Source: Oscheius onirici (lineage: Eukaryota > Nematoda > Chromadorea > Rhabditida > Rhabditidae). From it: DNA of 64,000 nucleotides. Positions 12,307 to 24,201 of the stretch are shown here, piece by piece. Numbering within the stretch: the first letter of the stretch is position 1; every line of letters starts with the position of its first letter. Made by a program: the position numbers and the translations under genes. The notes under the pieces are model-generated. The model saw nothing but the letters and a program-made list of their open reading frames with translations. It made no database searches and was not told the DNA's origin. Location: assembly GCA_932521025.1 (NCBI GenBank), contig OW051472.1:6324001-6388000 (forward strand), in the 5' to 3' direction.

Positions 12307-12819
12307 CGAACAAGGAAGCCTTAGGATAAAAAGAACAAAAATGCCTGAATTCACTTACGACAATCATAATGTGTAAATAAAGAGAGAGATTAACATTTTG
12401 TCAGTACTAAACATACAGTGTGTTTTGCAGTACAAGGTTTATCAAGACTAGTAGAGATTTCCATCCTTTTGCCAAGTCAGACAATCTGTCCCACTGTCCC
12501 TTGTTTATTTCCGCCCAGCAACTTCAAACCCGTCCGTATAAAAGTTGCCACAGAACATCTAACTAGGCAATGTGCAATGTTCTCCAAAATAATTTTATCC
12601 CAAAACTGACTAATTGGTTTCAAAGAAACTTTTTCAAAGCAAAAAAAAAGTAACAACTTTGTTGGATCTTCACAAGTTTCTCCTTATTATTGCCAATGCT
12701 CTTATATTTCACATCACTTTTATGCAATCTTCGATTCTTGATCATCAGTCGACCGTATTCGAAAGGAAATAGAAAGCGTCCGGCGATAACTTATTGATTG
12801 CTCCCAAACATATCCCGTA
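12307..12819. other. GPCPD1 3' flank and methyltransferase promoter
   Basis: It contains the GPCPD1 poly(A) signal (AATAAA about 12376) and AT-rich sequence with a short A-run near 12640. No gene was seen. Confidence 0.6.
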
Positions 12820-13830
12820 ATGACAACCGACTTCCCTGCCGACCAATACGCTGCCAAACGAGACGTTTGGCTAGGATACAATGCCATTGTTCTCCCAACT
12901 GTCAAGAAGTCTCTGGAAGGAATTTTAGAAGGAAGGGTTTTGGATATCGGCTGTGGAAATGGTAAGTATCGTTCAGAGTGGCTTAAAAATTATTTCAGGA
13001 CATTTCTCGAAAAAGTTCATAGAATGGTCTGCTTGCAGTGTGTTGGGAATCGATAACAGTCGACAGATGATCGAAAAGTGTGTGGAAAGTTATGGAAATG
13101 AGGGAAAGCTGAGCTATTCTTGTCAAGGAATAGATGATTTTGTAACGGAGAAGAAGTTCGATTTGGCTACTGCTTTTTTCGTCTTCCAGTTCTTGGACAG
13201 TGCAGACAAATTGAGAAAGGTCGGAATCTTTCTTTATCCTCCAACAAAACGAGCATTTTAAAGCTTTGCGATGTTTTGAAAAGTGGTAGTTACCGTCGAA
13301 TGCTACAAGTTTACAGAACAGTAGAAGCTGGAAAATGTAAGCGACACTTGAGGTTTCTCCACAAGTTTCAAAGTTGGGGGGGGGGGCTCTGTTTCATTCC
13401 GACCGATATTTTTCAGGCCATCCAAAACACCTATAATGCCTTGACTGATGACGGAACTCTCGTGGCATTCGTTCCCAACGGTGTTTTCGAGTACAATCCT
13501 TCTGTCGACGAAGGCAAAAAGTTCGGAGCAGCCGCAGTCGTACCCGAGTGTCCTCTGAGAGACGGTCTTCCATTGACCATCAATTTCTATAATGAAGATG
13601 GTGAGCTTACGTCTTCTAGAAAATTACGTAATTCAGTGATCTCTGGAAGTTCTACAATCCATTTTTATTTCAAGGAGACCTACCAGAAGCTTCTCCGGGA
13701 GACCGGATTCAAGAGAGTCGCGTGGTTTAATCCGACTCTCGATTCAGATTACGTTCAAAAGTACGGAGAAGAGTACTTCAAATCGTACATGAACCCACCT
13801 AAAGATGTCATCTTCAGAGCCTTTAAATAA
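12820..13830 (+). CDS. Class I SAM-dependent methyltransferase
   Basis: Four exons (12820-12961, 12999-13219, 13417-13600, 13637-13830) encode about 246 aa with a Rossmann-type methyltransferase fold. Motif I, which binds S-adenosylmethionine, is VLDIGCGNG followed by HFSKKF; the acidic residue ending strand 2 is in VLGIDNSRQMI; motif II/III is FDLATAFFVFQFLDS; a later strand is GTLVAFVPNGVF. Such enzymes resemble the ubiquinone/juvenile-hormone-acid type methyltransferases that act on small molecules; the substrate here cannot be read from sequence. Introns 1 and 3 are only 37 and 36 nt. Intron 2 holds a palindromic repeat copy and an 11-G run. The stop TAA is embedded in the poly(A) signal AATAAA (13826-13831), and the end lies 40 bp from the convergent warthog gene. 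Confidence 0.85.
13255..13336. repeat. Palindromic dispersed repeat, copy 2
   Basis: This lies within intron 2 of the methyltransferase gene. The left arm (gctttgcgatgttttgaaaa then gtggtag) and the right arm (ctacaagtttacagaacagt then agaagc) are imperfect reverse complements and match the other copies in the window. It is followed by an 11-G tract at about 13376-13386. Confidence 0.65.
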
Positions 13831-13870
13831 ATACAATTTAATAACAGACAACATGAGAGAGACTGGGTGG

Positions 13871-16598
13871 TCACAAGGTGACGAGATTCTTGGGAAGCAC
13901 TTGATCCATCAGGCTAGTCAGAATATCCATTCCGATTGGTAGATCTCGAATATCGTTGGCAATAGTCCCAAAGAGCCATTGGGTTATGGAGAAGAAGTGG
14001 TCGACGTACTGAAAGATAGTGAGTGAGAAAAAGATAAACCTCACCCCGAAGAAGGTCTGCTGAAGAGTATTGCTCTGCACCACACTGTGACAGGAAGCCA
14101 GAACACCGTTGACCATCAACTGAAAATTATTCAAATTATAGTTCCGTCCTCATACTCTCGACTAACCCGTCCTTGGGAGACAAGAGGTGAGTATATTCCC
14201 TTCTCTCTAATCCGTTCAACCGAAATAACTCTCGTCTTCTTCATGCTGGTCAAGTCGAGAGCCGTGTAAACGCAGTCACCATCCTTGACAGTCTCGGCGA
14301 AGACAGCCTCATGAGTGACATCTTGGATTGGCACCTGGAACATCATTTGTGAAGTGAGATTACTACAAAATACCAAAGGATTGGCTGTACAGTGTGTCTT
14401 AAAAATAAAGTGCTTGCCGGTGAGCTTGAGTACTCTTCCGTCTTCGAGCATCAACTTGTGGAAGACTGCCATCTGGTCAGGGTTCTTGTGCAGCCAGATA
14501 CTGACTTTTGAGAAGACCATCTGAAAGAGTGGCGGTGTAATTTTGGTTCTGAAATGAGAGCTGAAAACTCCGAGACTGCCTAGAATCTGTAATCAAGGCG
14601 CGGATCAAAAGGGATTCAGGCGACCGTTGACTATAAGAGGGGGACTACAGATTTAGACAGTTCAATTCCTTTTGGGTTAAATTTCTTTTATACCTGATCA
14701 TCTTCGATGGTCTGAATCCATTCTCCAGTTTTGAGTTCGTCCATTCTTTTCAGAGTATTCTCAATGGTCATGACCTGAAATCTATCAGATCCCTTTACTC
14801 ACTCTCTTACCGTAGTGTCAGCGGAGAAACAGTAATAGGCTCCAGGGGCAGTAGGATTATAGTATGTTTGAGGCTGAAAGAGACTGTTAGTCGGAACTCT
14901 TTCGCCACTTCAAGCTGGTTAGAGTGCAAGAGACAAAGGGTTACACCTAACCGCACAACATTGAGATGGTTGAGAAGGTGCTTGAAGAAGAGACGTCGGC
15001 GGAGCCGTAGGATAAGCGTCCGGCACTTTCCATGGATTGAAGGGTGTCTATTAAGATATTTTGGTTAGAGAGTACCATAACCCCCGACCGAAACCAATTT
15101 ACCGTGAGTTCACAATCACCGGTGCAATCTGAAAGAGAAGCAAATAGGCTGACCACATATGGAGCAGGTTGGAAGACTGGCTGGAAGACTGGGGCAGGCT
15201 GAGCCGGCACAGCTAGTGCTGGTTGAGGCGGTACTTGACCGGAGATGGTCTGTGGCTGGAGCTGGTTTTGGAAAAACTGCTGCTGGGCTGGCTGAAAAGC
15301 AAGTTACTGAACAAGAGAAGTTTGTTTACGGTAGGAGCAGGAGACGGCGCTGGAGTGAAAGCCTGGAGCTGTTCTCCAGAATTGTCGGCCGGAAACGGTC
15401 CTTCGATCGTCTAAAAACTGCCATAAAACATCCCAAAAAACTTTGTCTGTTATCCAGCTCTATGTTTTTCCTTATTTCAAACTCACGTTCTCAACAGGTA
15501 CTGGAGCTTCTACCTCGGCCAACGGAGCCTGATAAGCACGACTGCTGGGTAGATGAAGACAAGGGAAGCGCCGAATTCCGACCTCGTAGGTCACCGTCCC
15601 GTCGGGATTGATAATCTTCGAAAGAGCACTGATATAGTCGAATGCAAACTGTTTGCCCTGAAATGGAATGTCTGTGCTGTATAGAACCAGATTTACCTTC
15701 TTCGAAGCTTCACCGCCCACCACAATCTGTCCGGGCTTGACTGTAGCAATTCCTCGATCAACTGACAGCTTCAGAGGCTCAAATCGGCAGCACTGGAGAG
15801 CCGTAGGAGCGGCAGAGACGTTGAGGAGTGGAGAGATTCCTCCAACCCACTCATCCTCTTCTTCGCAAGCCATGGATCCGTACGATTCTTCGCATTCCTA
15901 CAATTTTCCATCTCGTCAAAAAACCAAGTTCTTACCGCAGTTTGAGGATGATAAAAGTGGATGTCTCCTGCTTGGAAAGGCGGTATGCTGGCTCTTTCCT
16001 TTCTCAAGAATCCGTCAGGTTTCTTGTGTATCCGGTAGAAGGAAGCGGAATGACTCGCCGGCAGTCCTGTCGTACTCCATCCAAAACACGTCGGTCGAGC
16101 ACAGCCCAAAATTGGCTGACCGTCGTCCAGTACCTAGAAAGCAGCGACTTTCCCCTCTCACGTTCCAATTTTGTAACTTTCGCCGGCCGCGATCACCGTC
16201 CCTAATGTGTCAATTAATGATGCAACGCTTGCGCATGGAAAGAAGGGAAAATACGTGCGAGAAAGTTTATGGGCTTTTTGAATGCATGTGGATTATACAA
16301 GGCTACTCTTGTTTAGTAGTCAGTTCGCAGATTAGTTCGTTTAAAGAGCTGTGTTTTTTGATTGGTGGACAAAGTCTAGGTTCAACTGTTTTAAATCTTT
16401 CACCAACAAAAACGTTGGATCGTTCAACATTCCCGAAGGATTGAATCACTGTAATTTTAAGATTTCTGTTTCTGTTAAGGGCAAACCAACATGCGCTGGA
16501 AACGTGACTCTTACCTCTAGACTGTAAGGTATGGAAGAATCTCCACAAAAAGACGCCCAGACAGTCGAGCTTGATAGCAAGATAATGAGAAAATGCAT
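13871..16598 (-). CDS. wrt: Warthog-type hedgehog-related protein with Hog (Hint) autoprocessing domain
   Basis: A minus-strand multi-exon gene. Exon 1 (16515-16598) encodes a signal peptide and the first cysteine motif, MHFLIILLSSSTVWASFCGD then SSIPYSLE. Exon 2 (15936-16133) continues in phase 0 with VLDDGQPILGCARPTCFGW and SASFYRIHKKPDGFLRKERA; exon 3 (15697-15897) has ECEESYGSMACEEEDEWVGG and DRGIATVKPGQIVVGGEA; exon 4 has FAFDYISALSKIINPDGTVT and RRFPCL. These are Wart-domain signatures. A Pro/Gln-rich linker (AQPAPVFQPVFQPAP) follows. The Hog domain starts at the catalytic cysteine in AYYCFSADTT (about 14818-14835) and continues through LKRMDELKTGEWIQ, LKLTGKHFIF and GIYSPLVSQGR to VNGVLASCHSVVQ. 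Family knowledge: the Hog domain cleaves the precursor, releasing a secreted cuticle or epidermal ligand. Several introns are 36-40 nt. Borders in the middle of the gene are approximate. Confidence 0.88.
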
Positions 16599-18185
16599 CT
16601 TCTCCCTATTAAAAAGTACGCCGAAAGGATAGTGAAAATCGGGGCTTGAAATTGAAAGACAATGGGAGATGCGGTACGAGACTGGGGGGCGTGTCTCTGG
16701 ATCAGACTGTCTGACTTATAAGGCAAGAGGGGATCAGGACAAAAAGAGGACTGGAGGGACTGGTTCCTCGACTCATTTGCCACAGAACAACGGCGTCAAG
16801 ATCCGACCGAGGCATAATACTCAATCACCAAATGGCGGGAAATGGCGCAAGAGGAGCCAATAACAGGACGGTGGACTGTCTGGGAAGGTTCATTTCATCG
16901 GATCTGGAGAATCTTTTGAAGAAAGACGTTCAACTGTAATCTCAGAAAGAAAGGAGATACTCGAGTTGTTTGGATACAGCACAGACATCACATTACCGTG
17001 ACAGGATCTTGACTGATCTAAAAAAGGACCCAGCCAACTCATAAATTGTACAGAAACTGTTCGGAGTTCAATAACAGTAGGTTCTGTGCAACTGTCTCGA
17101 AAATCTCCGAGAGACCAACTTTTCTTCTTGATATTTTTGCTGAACGTTGCAAAAATACTCTACGGATTGATTACCAGTCCAAACAGAACTATTCGTTGAA
17201 CCGCTGAAAATTTCCTTATCTTATAGTCTGCTAGTCTGACTTGACTCTGTTTTCCTCTTTTCGCCTCTTCGACCCTCATTTTTCATATCAGCCGACAGCA
17301 TTGTCAGTTGTCATCGCCCCCGATTGAATGGCGTCTCAGCCTTCTGGGACAATTTTGACAACTCATTCTCTCTTGGTCTTCCCCGAGATGAATTCCTTTT
17401 TGGAATTCATAGCTTATCCAATTCGGACTTTTATGACCCGGGACATGGCTCATCTAGCTCGTCTTCAAGGCTGCGAATAGAGTTCCTTCTCCTTTGTTCT
17501 GAAAGGATATTTCGCACCTCTCCACCCACCTTGATTTTCGAGCCCATGTGGCGTCACACATGGCTCCTCAGACTCTCTATTACCGTCCGCTGTAACATTA
17601 CATCCAAAGCCTCTTTTCCACCCTCATTCCTTCCCCAGGAGCCGTCATCTAATCCCACCGACTCTTTGTTATAATCCTTCTGCCGATATTTTGATTCCCC
17701 GTCTTCTGGTTCTTCAAGAGAGACGGACAGCCGCGAGTCAATTATTGATGAGGGACAATTGTTCCCAACACACAGTCACGCCTGATGTCTCCATTCAAAC
17801 TTCAATCTGATCGCGTCTGTGACTAAATTATGATTCACCAAACCGTTTCCAGTCGTCATTCTCTTCGTTCATAACGTTCGTACACTCTTCTTTTTTCTTT
17901 CAAAAATACTATGAAGGACTCTTTCAAAACTGCACGTTCAAAAGGGAATCTAATCAGGACCATTTCTGACTTGTCGCAACGAATCTCGCGCCCTCCGACA
18001 CAATCAGCCACAGTCACCATAGTTTATAAGAATTTAGATCAGACGACTTCGTCGCCTTTTCGTTTGGTGTTCCCCGTGGTTCTTTATAATTGGTACCATA
18101 CCCAGCAGTAGATTGTTCAAGTCATTGTCGTAACACTAATTTCTTGACAGGGTTCAACTTGTTTCTCAATTGCCATACTTTAATA

Positions 18186-18275
18186 ATCTCTTTACATCTA
18201 ACTTGTCTTGACGTGTTCATCTACACCGACGGACAGACACCGACGGGCACCTCTGCGCTTTAGTTGTAAAGAGAT
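18186..18275. repeat. Short inverted-repeat element with a cggacac/gcgctttag core
   Basis: The ends atctctttacatctaact and agttgtaaagagat form imperfect terminal inverted repeats. The interior reads ggacagacaccgacgggcac then ctctgcgctttag. Related core strings occur near 44039-44056 (gacaccatcgcgctttag) and 44188-44206 (gacaccattgcactttag), so this is probably a dispersed repeat family. Confidence 0.45.
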
Positions 18276-18331
18276 GCTACAGTAACCCAAAATTTCCTTC
18301 TCTTCTGGACACTTACATAATTCGTTGGACG

Positions 18332-18365
18332 GCCTAACATTCCCTTTTACAAGGGAATGTTAGGC
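18332..18365. repeat. Perfect 15-bp hairpin palindrome
   Basis: gcctaacattccctt (18332-18346) and aagggaatgttaggc (18351-18365) are exact reverse complements separated by four bases (ttac). It lies in non-coding DNA far from any gene. It may be a remnant of a small transposon, a cruciform or a structured RNA segment; nothing else identifies it. Confidence 0.85.
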
Positions 18366-20035
18366 ATTGTTTGTTGTTTAGAAGCTTGTTTAAGAGTCCT
18401 GCAGGGAAATTGGATCACTGTAGCTTGTAACAAACTTTAGCTGGTAAGCATTTAAATGATTGCTGTTCATTTGACATTCTTGCTCATTTTTAGACCCTTC
18501 TATATGTTTATGCTAAATCCTAAAAACATGGTAGAACCATGACTGAATTTCCATTTTTCATAATATCTTGTTCGAAGTCTTCTATTTTTGGAGTGTCTCG
18601 TATAGAAATCTGGGGGTCGGTATATCAAAGACCCCTCGGCCGTCGCATCATTGGCTCAGTCAGCCCGCTGGTGAATTTATGTTTCGAATCCCTGTCGGTA
18701 TAAACAGACAGAATGAGTCTCCCCTTTCCCTCTCTCTCCATTTCATTCGGAGCAACTGTCGCCGGCTGTTCTAACTCACCCTCTCATTCTGCGCACACGC
18801 CGCCCACACAGAGCTGTCACAGCTCCTGTCCCCTCCGAAAAGATGTAACGATTTCAATTTCGAAAGATATCTCGACTAGCTATTAAAGTTTACACCGACT
18901 GTCACATGAATCTGTTTTGACACTCGCAAGTCCCATGGAGCACACCTGGTCTCTTTCCCGTTGTAATGCGAGAGAAGTCTCTCGATTCCTCTCTTTTACG
19001 GTCGGCCTCCTGCTGCCCATCATGACCTGGACTCGTCGTCTTCTGGCTGCCAGGCGGCGCTCTCGCGAAAAGAGCCCGGACCGTCATTGGCCCCGATCTT
19101 CCTGTCTCAATCAGCCCCGATTCAGCCGTCCTCCTTCCTGTCTTGAGTCTTCGAGGGGGGAGAGGGAGGCTAATGAAGCCTCGTCATCTTTCATGCTTCT
19201 CTTGTTTTCTTGGACATTTATTACAGAAAATGTCTCTGAACTTTCGCAGTGATCACATTCTCGTTCCGGAACAAATCTCTGGTATATTTTGGAAGTGTTC
19301 TACCTTGATAGACGAAGATTTTTTATGTACTACGAGCTCTGACTCATGATAGCTGACTTTCATCTTTCGATTGTCCCTAGCCGTAACATGGTGCCAATGT
19401 TAGAATCCTAGAATTTCCTCTCCCTTGACTCTGTCCTCTGTCTGAAAAACCCTAACAAGTCGATAGTTAAAATGAAATACAATCTATCCAAAAGGTCACG
19501 TAAACTCTTTCCCCTGCCTACTTTTCTTGCCTGCAAATCTGGGTGGCCTCTCCAGCTGATAGAACCGCGTAACCGTCTCTGGCCTCAAAAAGGCTGGCAG
19601 GAGAGACGATGAACACAACTTCTCATGCATTCGGAAAAGTTTCTCGGCATCGATTCCACCTCTCTCTCTTCCCGTCTCTCCCAAAAACCTACTCACACTC
19701 ACGGTTTTCCCTAAATGCTTAATTCGCATCTTGGAACCGGTTAGCCAGGATCGGAATTATGAACATAGGTTATCAGCTTTTGAACGCGCGAGGGTGGTCT
19801 TCGGCTATTTTTTGCGGCGACATAAAAAATGACTAGCGTGTGTGGGTTAGGTGGACTGCGGACATGTAAACCTAGGTTATAGACCTTGTTGATCGGTTTC
19901 ACTTCTAAAATTCACAACGATTCAAATTTACGACCAAAATCAGGAGAAAACGTGTTTGGTTCTTAACTTTAGCCCCTCCCCAAGCTTTTGAACTTTCAGA
20001 AGAAAGCTCGAATTTCTAGCTCGCGTAAACAGTTT

Positions 20036-20106
20036 CTTGTGCTGTTCAGCAAAGTTCAGTAGTTATTTGATGAGAACTTTACAGAACATCACCAAGCTTG
20101 AAAATG
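20036..20106. repeat. Palindromic dispersed repeat, copy 3
   Basis: The sequence from gtgctgttcagcaaagttca to ctttacagaacatcaccaag, then cttgaaaat, shows the same arms and central tatttgatgag loop as the intronic copies. This copy is intergenic and more diverged. Confidence 0.65.
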
Positions 20107-21477
20107 CTCTGGTCATAGTGAAACTGGTCATCGTTCTCACCACAAACTAGAAAAAATACCCAGGACGTTCTTCGAAAATGGAAAGCCTAAGAAATGAAAA
20201 AGCCTGCAAAATCCAGGTGGTTTCGGGAACCAGTCGCGCACGACGGTCTTTAGACACACACTCACATATAGTGATGGAGACACACCATTCCATTATCACT
20301 ACGAGCGGGTTGCTGGCTTCCTTCACTTTTGGCTGTTTGCCACGCCTCTCCATCACGTGTGTCTTTCCATATATTCTATAATATAGTTCCTTTGTTCTCC
20401 CGAAGGCGGGCTGTCAAGAGTCTCAAGAGAGCCGCACACGAGCACTCCTAAAAGCAGCCGCTGTGAAGAAGCCTCCTTCTGTAATCCATTAGCTCTCTCT
20501 CTCCCAGGAGTATCTCCAGGTGGATTCCCAGAGACTGCTTTCGTCGTCTGGCAAACAGGCAGTGGGAGGCAGGAGAGAGAGCAGTGTGTATTTCTTTGCT
20601 TTTCGCAGCGGCGATTGTTCTCAGAGCTCTCCCACTCCCTCTCACTTTTTTCTCTTTTGCGACCAGAATCTCCAGGTCAAGTTCTTTCCCTTTTACTCTC
20701 TTCCACGAGACCTACTTTTTAAGCTTGTTTTGACGTTGGGGAACACCTTCGAACCATCTTGTGGCGTACATTGGGAAACTGTTCGACTTTTATTATTAGA
20801 AGATAAGTATACTGGAAATTTCACAAAAGACCAAAGTTGGTAATAATTCGACAGTTCGTTTTTCGTACTTTTAGCTGTTTTGGGAACGAATTCGTGCCCG
20901 GACACGCTGTACAGTGCAATTTGTCGATCTCTTCGTTTATTCAAAGCTACCGGACAATTACATTACCATTTACAGAGACGATTAGATAAATGTCATACGT
21001 GTATCAATGAGGAACCTAAAATGAAAAACTATGCTTCTAGTTTAGGAGAGTGCCTACTGGTTCCGAAAACATGCCTTCCCTTGTTTATTGACCAAAGTAC
21101 TTACGGTCACCCTCTAAATCGGCAAGAGTCTCATGAACCGACTGTCCTAAATTAGAGCCCCTCTAGGCTTCTTTTCCCGCCGATTCGTGTCCATTGATCA
21201 AATATTTGTGCATGAATCTGCTGCCTGCCTGATTGACCCCCAGGCTGTCAGATCTCTTTATCGCTTTCTCACTTCTCTTATGAAACTTTCTGGTCAAATG
21301 GCCAAATTTCTCTCAAGAGGCGAGAGCAGTGTTTCTTTTGTGCAGCAGCGCCGAGATTAGCGATTCGGGACGGCGGACAAAGGCGCCCAGAGCACTTCAT
21401 TCAGGAGACCTCCATCTTTTCTTTCTTGAGCTCTCCTTCTTGTCGAAATAGTCTCTCGTCAAAATCTAATTTCAGAG

Positions 21478-23938
21478 ATGATTCCTACGGCAGTCTATAG
21501 TCAGTTGGGTGACCCTCTGGTTCAAGCTGCTGCCGCTATCGCTGCTCAATCTGCCGCTGCTGCTGATCCGGCTCTTGGTGAGTTTTTTTCAACAAACTAT
21601 ACTGTACATCTAATTAATATTTGTAATGGCCTTTTACGGAATCTGATCCCGTCAGTAAAAGAGCACTGTAGGATTCGCCACTCTATGAAATGTTTCACTT
21701 AACTAAAGGCAAGAGCTTGATCTTAGAAACATTTTACGGATTACTACTCAGGAAAATACAGTAATCGAAGTTTTAAGATTCTCTTTCCTCTTTGGTAGGA
21801 ACTGTCCATTGAGATTGATAAAAGCCAGAAGGCATATTCGTCAGAGAAGATTTCAATTTGCTCGGTCTATGAAAAGGATATACAGCTCGAAAGTTCTCGT
21901 CCATTATTTCGAACAGTTTTGGAATCGATAAGACTGTCTAATAGTGAACAAATCTGACCCTACTCCATTTTCAATAACTCCCGTTCTAGGATCCCGCGAC
22001 ACAATGTTCACCAAGATCTTCGTCGGAGGTCTGCCCTACCACACGAGCGACAAGACCCTCCACGAGTATTTTGAGCAATTCGGCGAAATTGAGGAAGCCG
22101 TCGTCATTACAGACCGCCAGACCCAAAAGTCACGCGGCTACGGCTTTGTAAGTCTTTTCTCTCTTAAGGTGCTAATTGGCATATTCATTGCTGTGCGCAG
22201 TCTGTCAAAAGCGCCATTGTTCGTTCGCATAATCGCTGTGGCTAGGAGGAAAGGGGCGGAACCGGTCGCAGCAGGAGAGTCGGGAAGAGAGCGAGACCCT
22301 AGTGTTTACCGGAGTACTGCCGTGACTGTCAGCTGAGATGACAGCCAAGGGCCGGCTGACGCGTGAGGCTAGTCTGGCTCGGATATAACGCTCAACAGGG
22401 TGGGGTCAGTCAGACGAAAAATAAAGGGTTTTCTAAGTACTGCTAATTGTAAGCCGAATGCTTGACAGTGAACTTGAAAGTGGTGACAGTGAACTCTCTA
22501 AAACTGTTTAAAGAAGATCCATTTTAAAATGCTTACAATTGGAGTCAGTAGTAACAAGTTCAAACAAGTCAGTTTGTAAGATTATGCAATTGTGAGGACG
22601 TTGCTTCTACTTTTAGAAATACCAAGTAGAAAAGTTTGCAAGTGGTCCAGGCCCAAAAATACGAAGATGAGGGGGATACATATGTAACTTTAGCCCTGAT
22701 AAGGGTGGTGCAATCCTTGTATATGACAAACCTGCAAAATTGGTTTTTCACTGTGAACCAAGCATTTTTTGACATTCCGAAAAAAGAGCTGGGCTGAAAA
22801 AAAGAGCTTTTTCAGGTGACAATGAAGGATAGACCCGCCGCTGAGCGTGCCTGCAAAGACCCGAATCCGATCATTGACGGCCGAAAGGCTAACGTGAATC
22901 TGGCCTATCTGGGAGCCAAGCCAAGAAACAATGTTCAACTAGCAGGTATATCTATCCATAATGATCCTTCATTTACAATATTTCAGCTCTGGGTAATGGT
23001 GCTCTTCAGCTGCCTCTCCAGACCCAACTCCAGGCTCTGTTCCCGGCCAGAATAGGGTAAGTTTTTTCTTTCGTTTCTGCCTAGCCTGTACTTGGAAAAA
23101 GACGATCGATCGTCTGTTTAGAATTTCATGTGGTTAGGAGGCGAATGAGGCCACAGTCCCCGAAAGAAAGGTTAGGAAGGCGTGAGCGTGTGTATATCTA
23201 CATCATTCCCGTGCAGTGCGTGTGCGTTGGCGCTTTTCTGCCCAAGATCTGATTAGATTTCTGACTCTCTCTCCTACCTAATTCTCTTCGCCACTAACTC
23301 TCATTTTTGGGTCACACTCGTTTTGATGAATAGCACACACTGGAGGGGCTCGCGAGGCATGTGTGGCTTGTTTTCTTTTCTCTCTTTCGAAAAGCTGTGT
23401 GGTCACCAACTCTTCCCCACCGTCTAATAGCCTCACCTTGACTGCTTTCAGTCTTCCCCAGCTCTACTATCCCGGAGTGGTTAACCCTCTTCTCGGAGCA
23501 CAACAGCCCCTTTTCGACTACCAGGCTCTGGCGCAGACACTGGCCGCTCAACAGCAACAGTACGCCGCCGTCGCTCCACAAGGTAAGTCTTACTTTCATG
23601 CAATTTGTAGCGCTCATCTACTTTTGTCCTCAAATTTTAAATTAGGATAATTCAGATTTGTGAAGTTTAGCAAAGTTGTAGCGTTTGACGAGCTCTACAA
23701 CTTTGCAGAACACAGTGAAGATAAAAATTCCTTTGGGAAAGTAGACGCGCCTTCTCAAAGTTTACATTTTTATGCAAACAATTTTTTTTGCTCCATCATA
23801 CCGTAAATTTTCAGTCTCCGTCGGCCAGACAAACACCGGTCTTGAGCAGTACGGCTACGGTGGCTACGGCCTAGTTCAGCTCCCTCAGGCTGCTCAACTA
23901 GCTGCCGCTCAGCAACAATTGGAACACCAGCGGGTCTA
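21478..23938 (+). CDS. sup-12: SUP-12/RBM24/RBM38 RNA-binding splicing factor
   Basis: Six exons (21478-21577, 21990-22147, 22816-22945, 22987-23056, 23452-23582, 23815-23938) encode about 236 aa, close to the C. elegans SUP-12 length. One RRM follows an Ala/Gln-rich N terminus: RNP2 is [23 protein letters not shown]1 is [10 protein letters not shown] (split by intron 2), then [20 protein letters not shown] and [12 protein letters not shown], the near-invariant SUP-12/RBM24/RBM38 signature. The C-terminal half is low complexity: [34 protein letters not shown] and [17 protein letters not shown]. Family role: nuclear factor binding GU-rich RNA to control muscle-specific exon choice (egl-15 and unc-60 in C. 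elegans). Intron 2 (668 nt) and the 5 kb upstream are unusually long for this window, suggesting regulatory content. AATAAA lies near 24080. Confidence 0.95.
23655..23727. repeat. Palindromic dispersed repeat, copy 4
   Basis: In the last intron of sup-12. The left arm tagcaaagttgtag and right arm ctctacaactttgcagaaca flank the loop gtttgacgagc, which is shared almost exactly with the copy at 46484-46545. Confidence 0.75.
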
Positions 23939-24201
23939 GAACAAGAAACCCTTTTACAAGACGACTTCACACTTTTTGCCACCTTTTGCCCAGTGCCATC
24001 CCGAAACTTCAACCAAGCTCAGATAGACCTCCCGTCTCACACAATGTATATAGCGAGTGTTCCTTCTTCTTAATCTTTGCAATAAACATGACACTCTCTT
24101 GTTAGAACGAAAACGGACTTAGATTCTTTATGTCGGTGCTGTTCAGCTTGTCGTTGTTGTCTTGGCTGAAAGCGAGTGTTTTCCAAGAAAGTTAATGAAA
24201 T

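Larger units (their letters stand above)
16599..21477. other. 4.9 kb gene desert upstream of sup-12 and warthog
   Basis: I found no gene with recognisable motifs or a credible exon chain. Short open frames occur on both strands. The region holds the shared upstream DNA of the divergent warthog and sup-12 genes, a 15-bp perfect hairpin (18332-18365), an approximately 90-bp inverted-repeat element (18186-18275), a palindromic repeat copy (20036-20106), and purine/pyrimidine-skewed tracts near 18720-18790 and 20490-20640. It is a good place to look for muscle or hypodermal enhancers. Confidence 0.55.

Noticed and set aside
15668-16444. A 258-codon plus-strand open frame
   Set aside because: It is antisense to the warthog exons 1-4, whose domain motifs and splice phases are clear on the minus strand.
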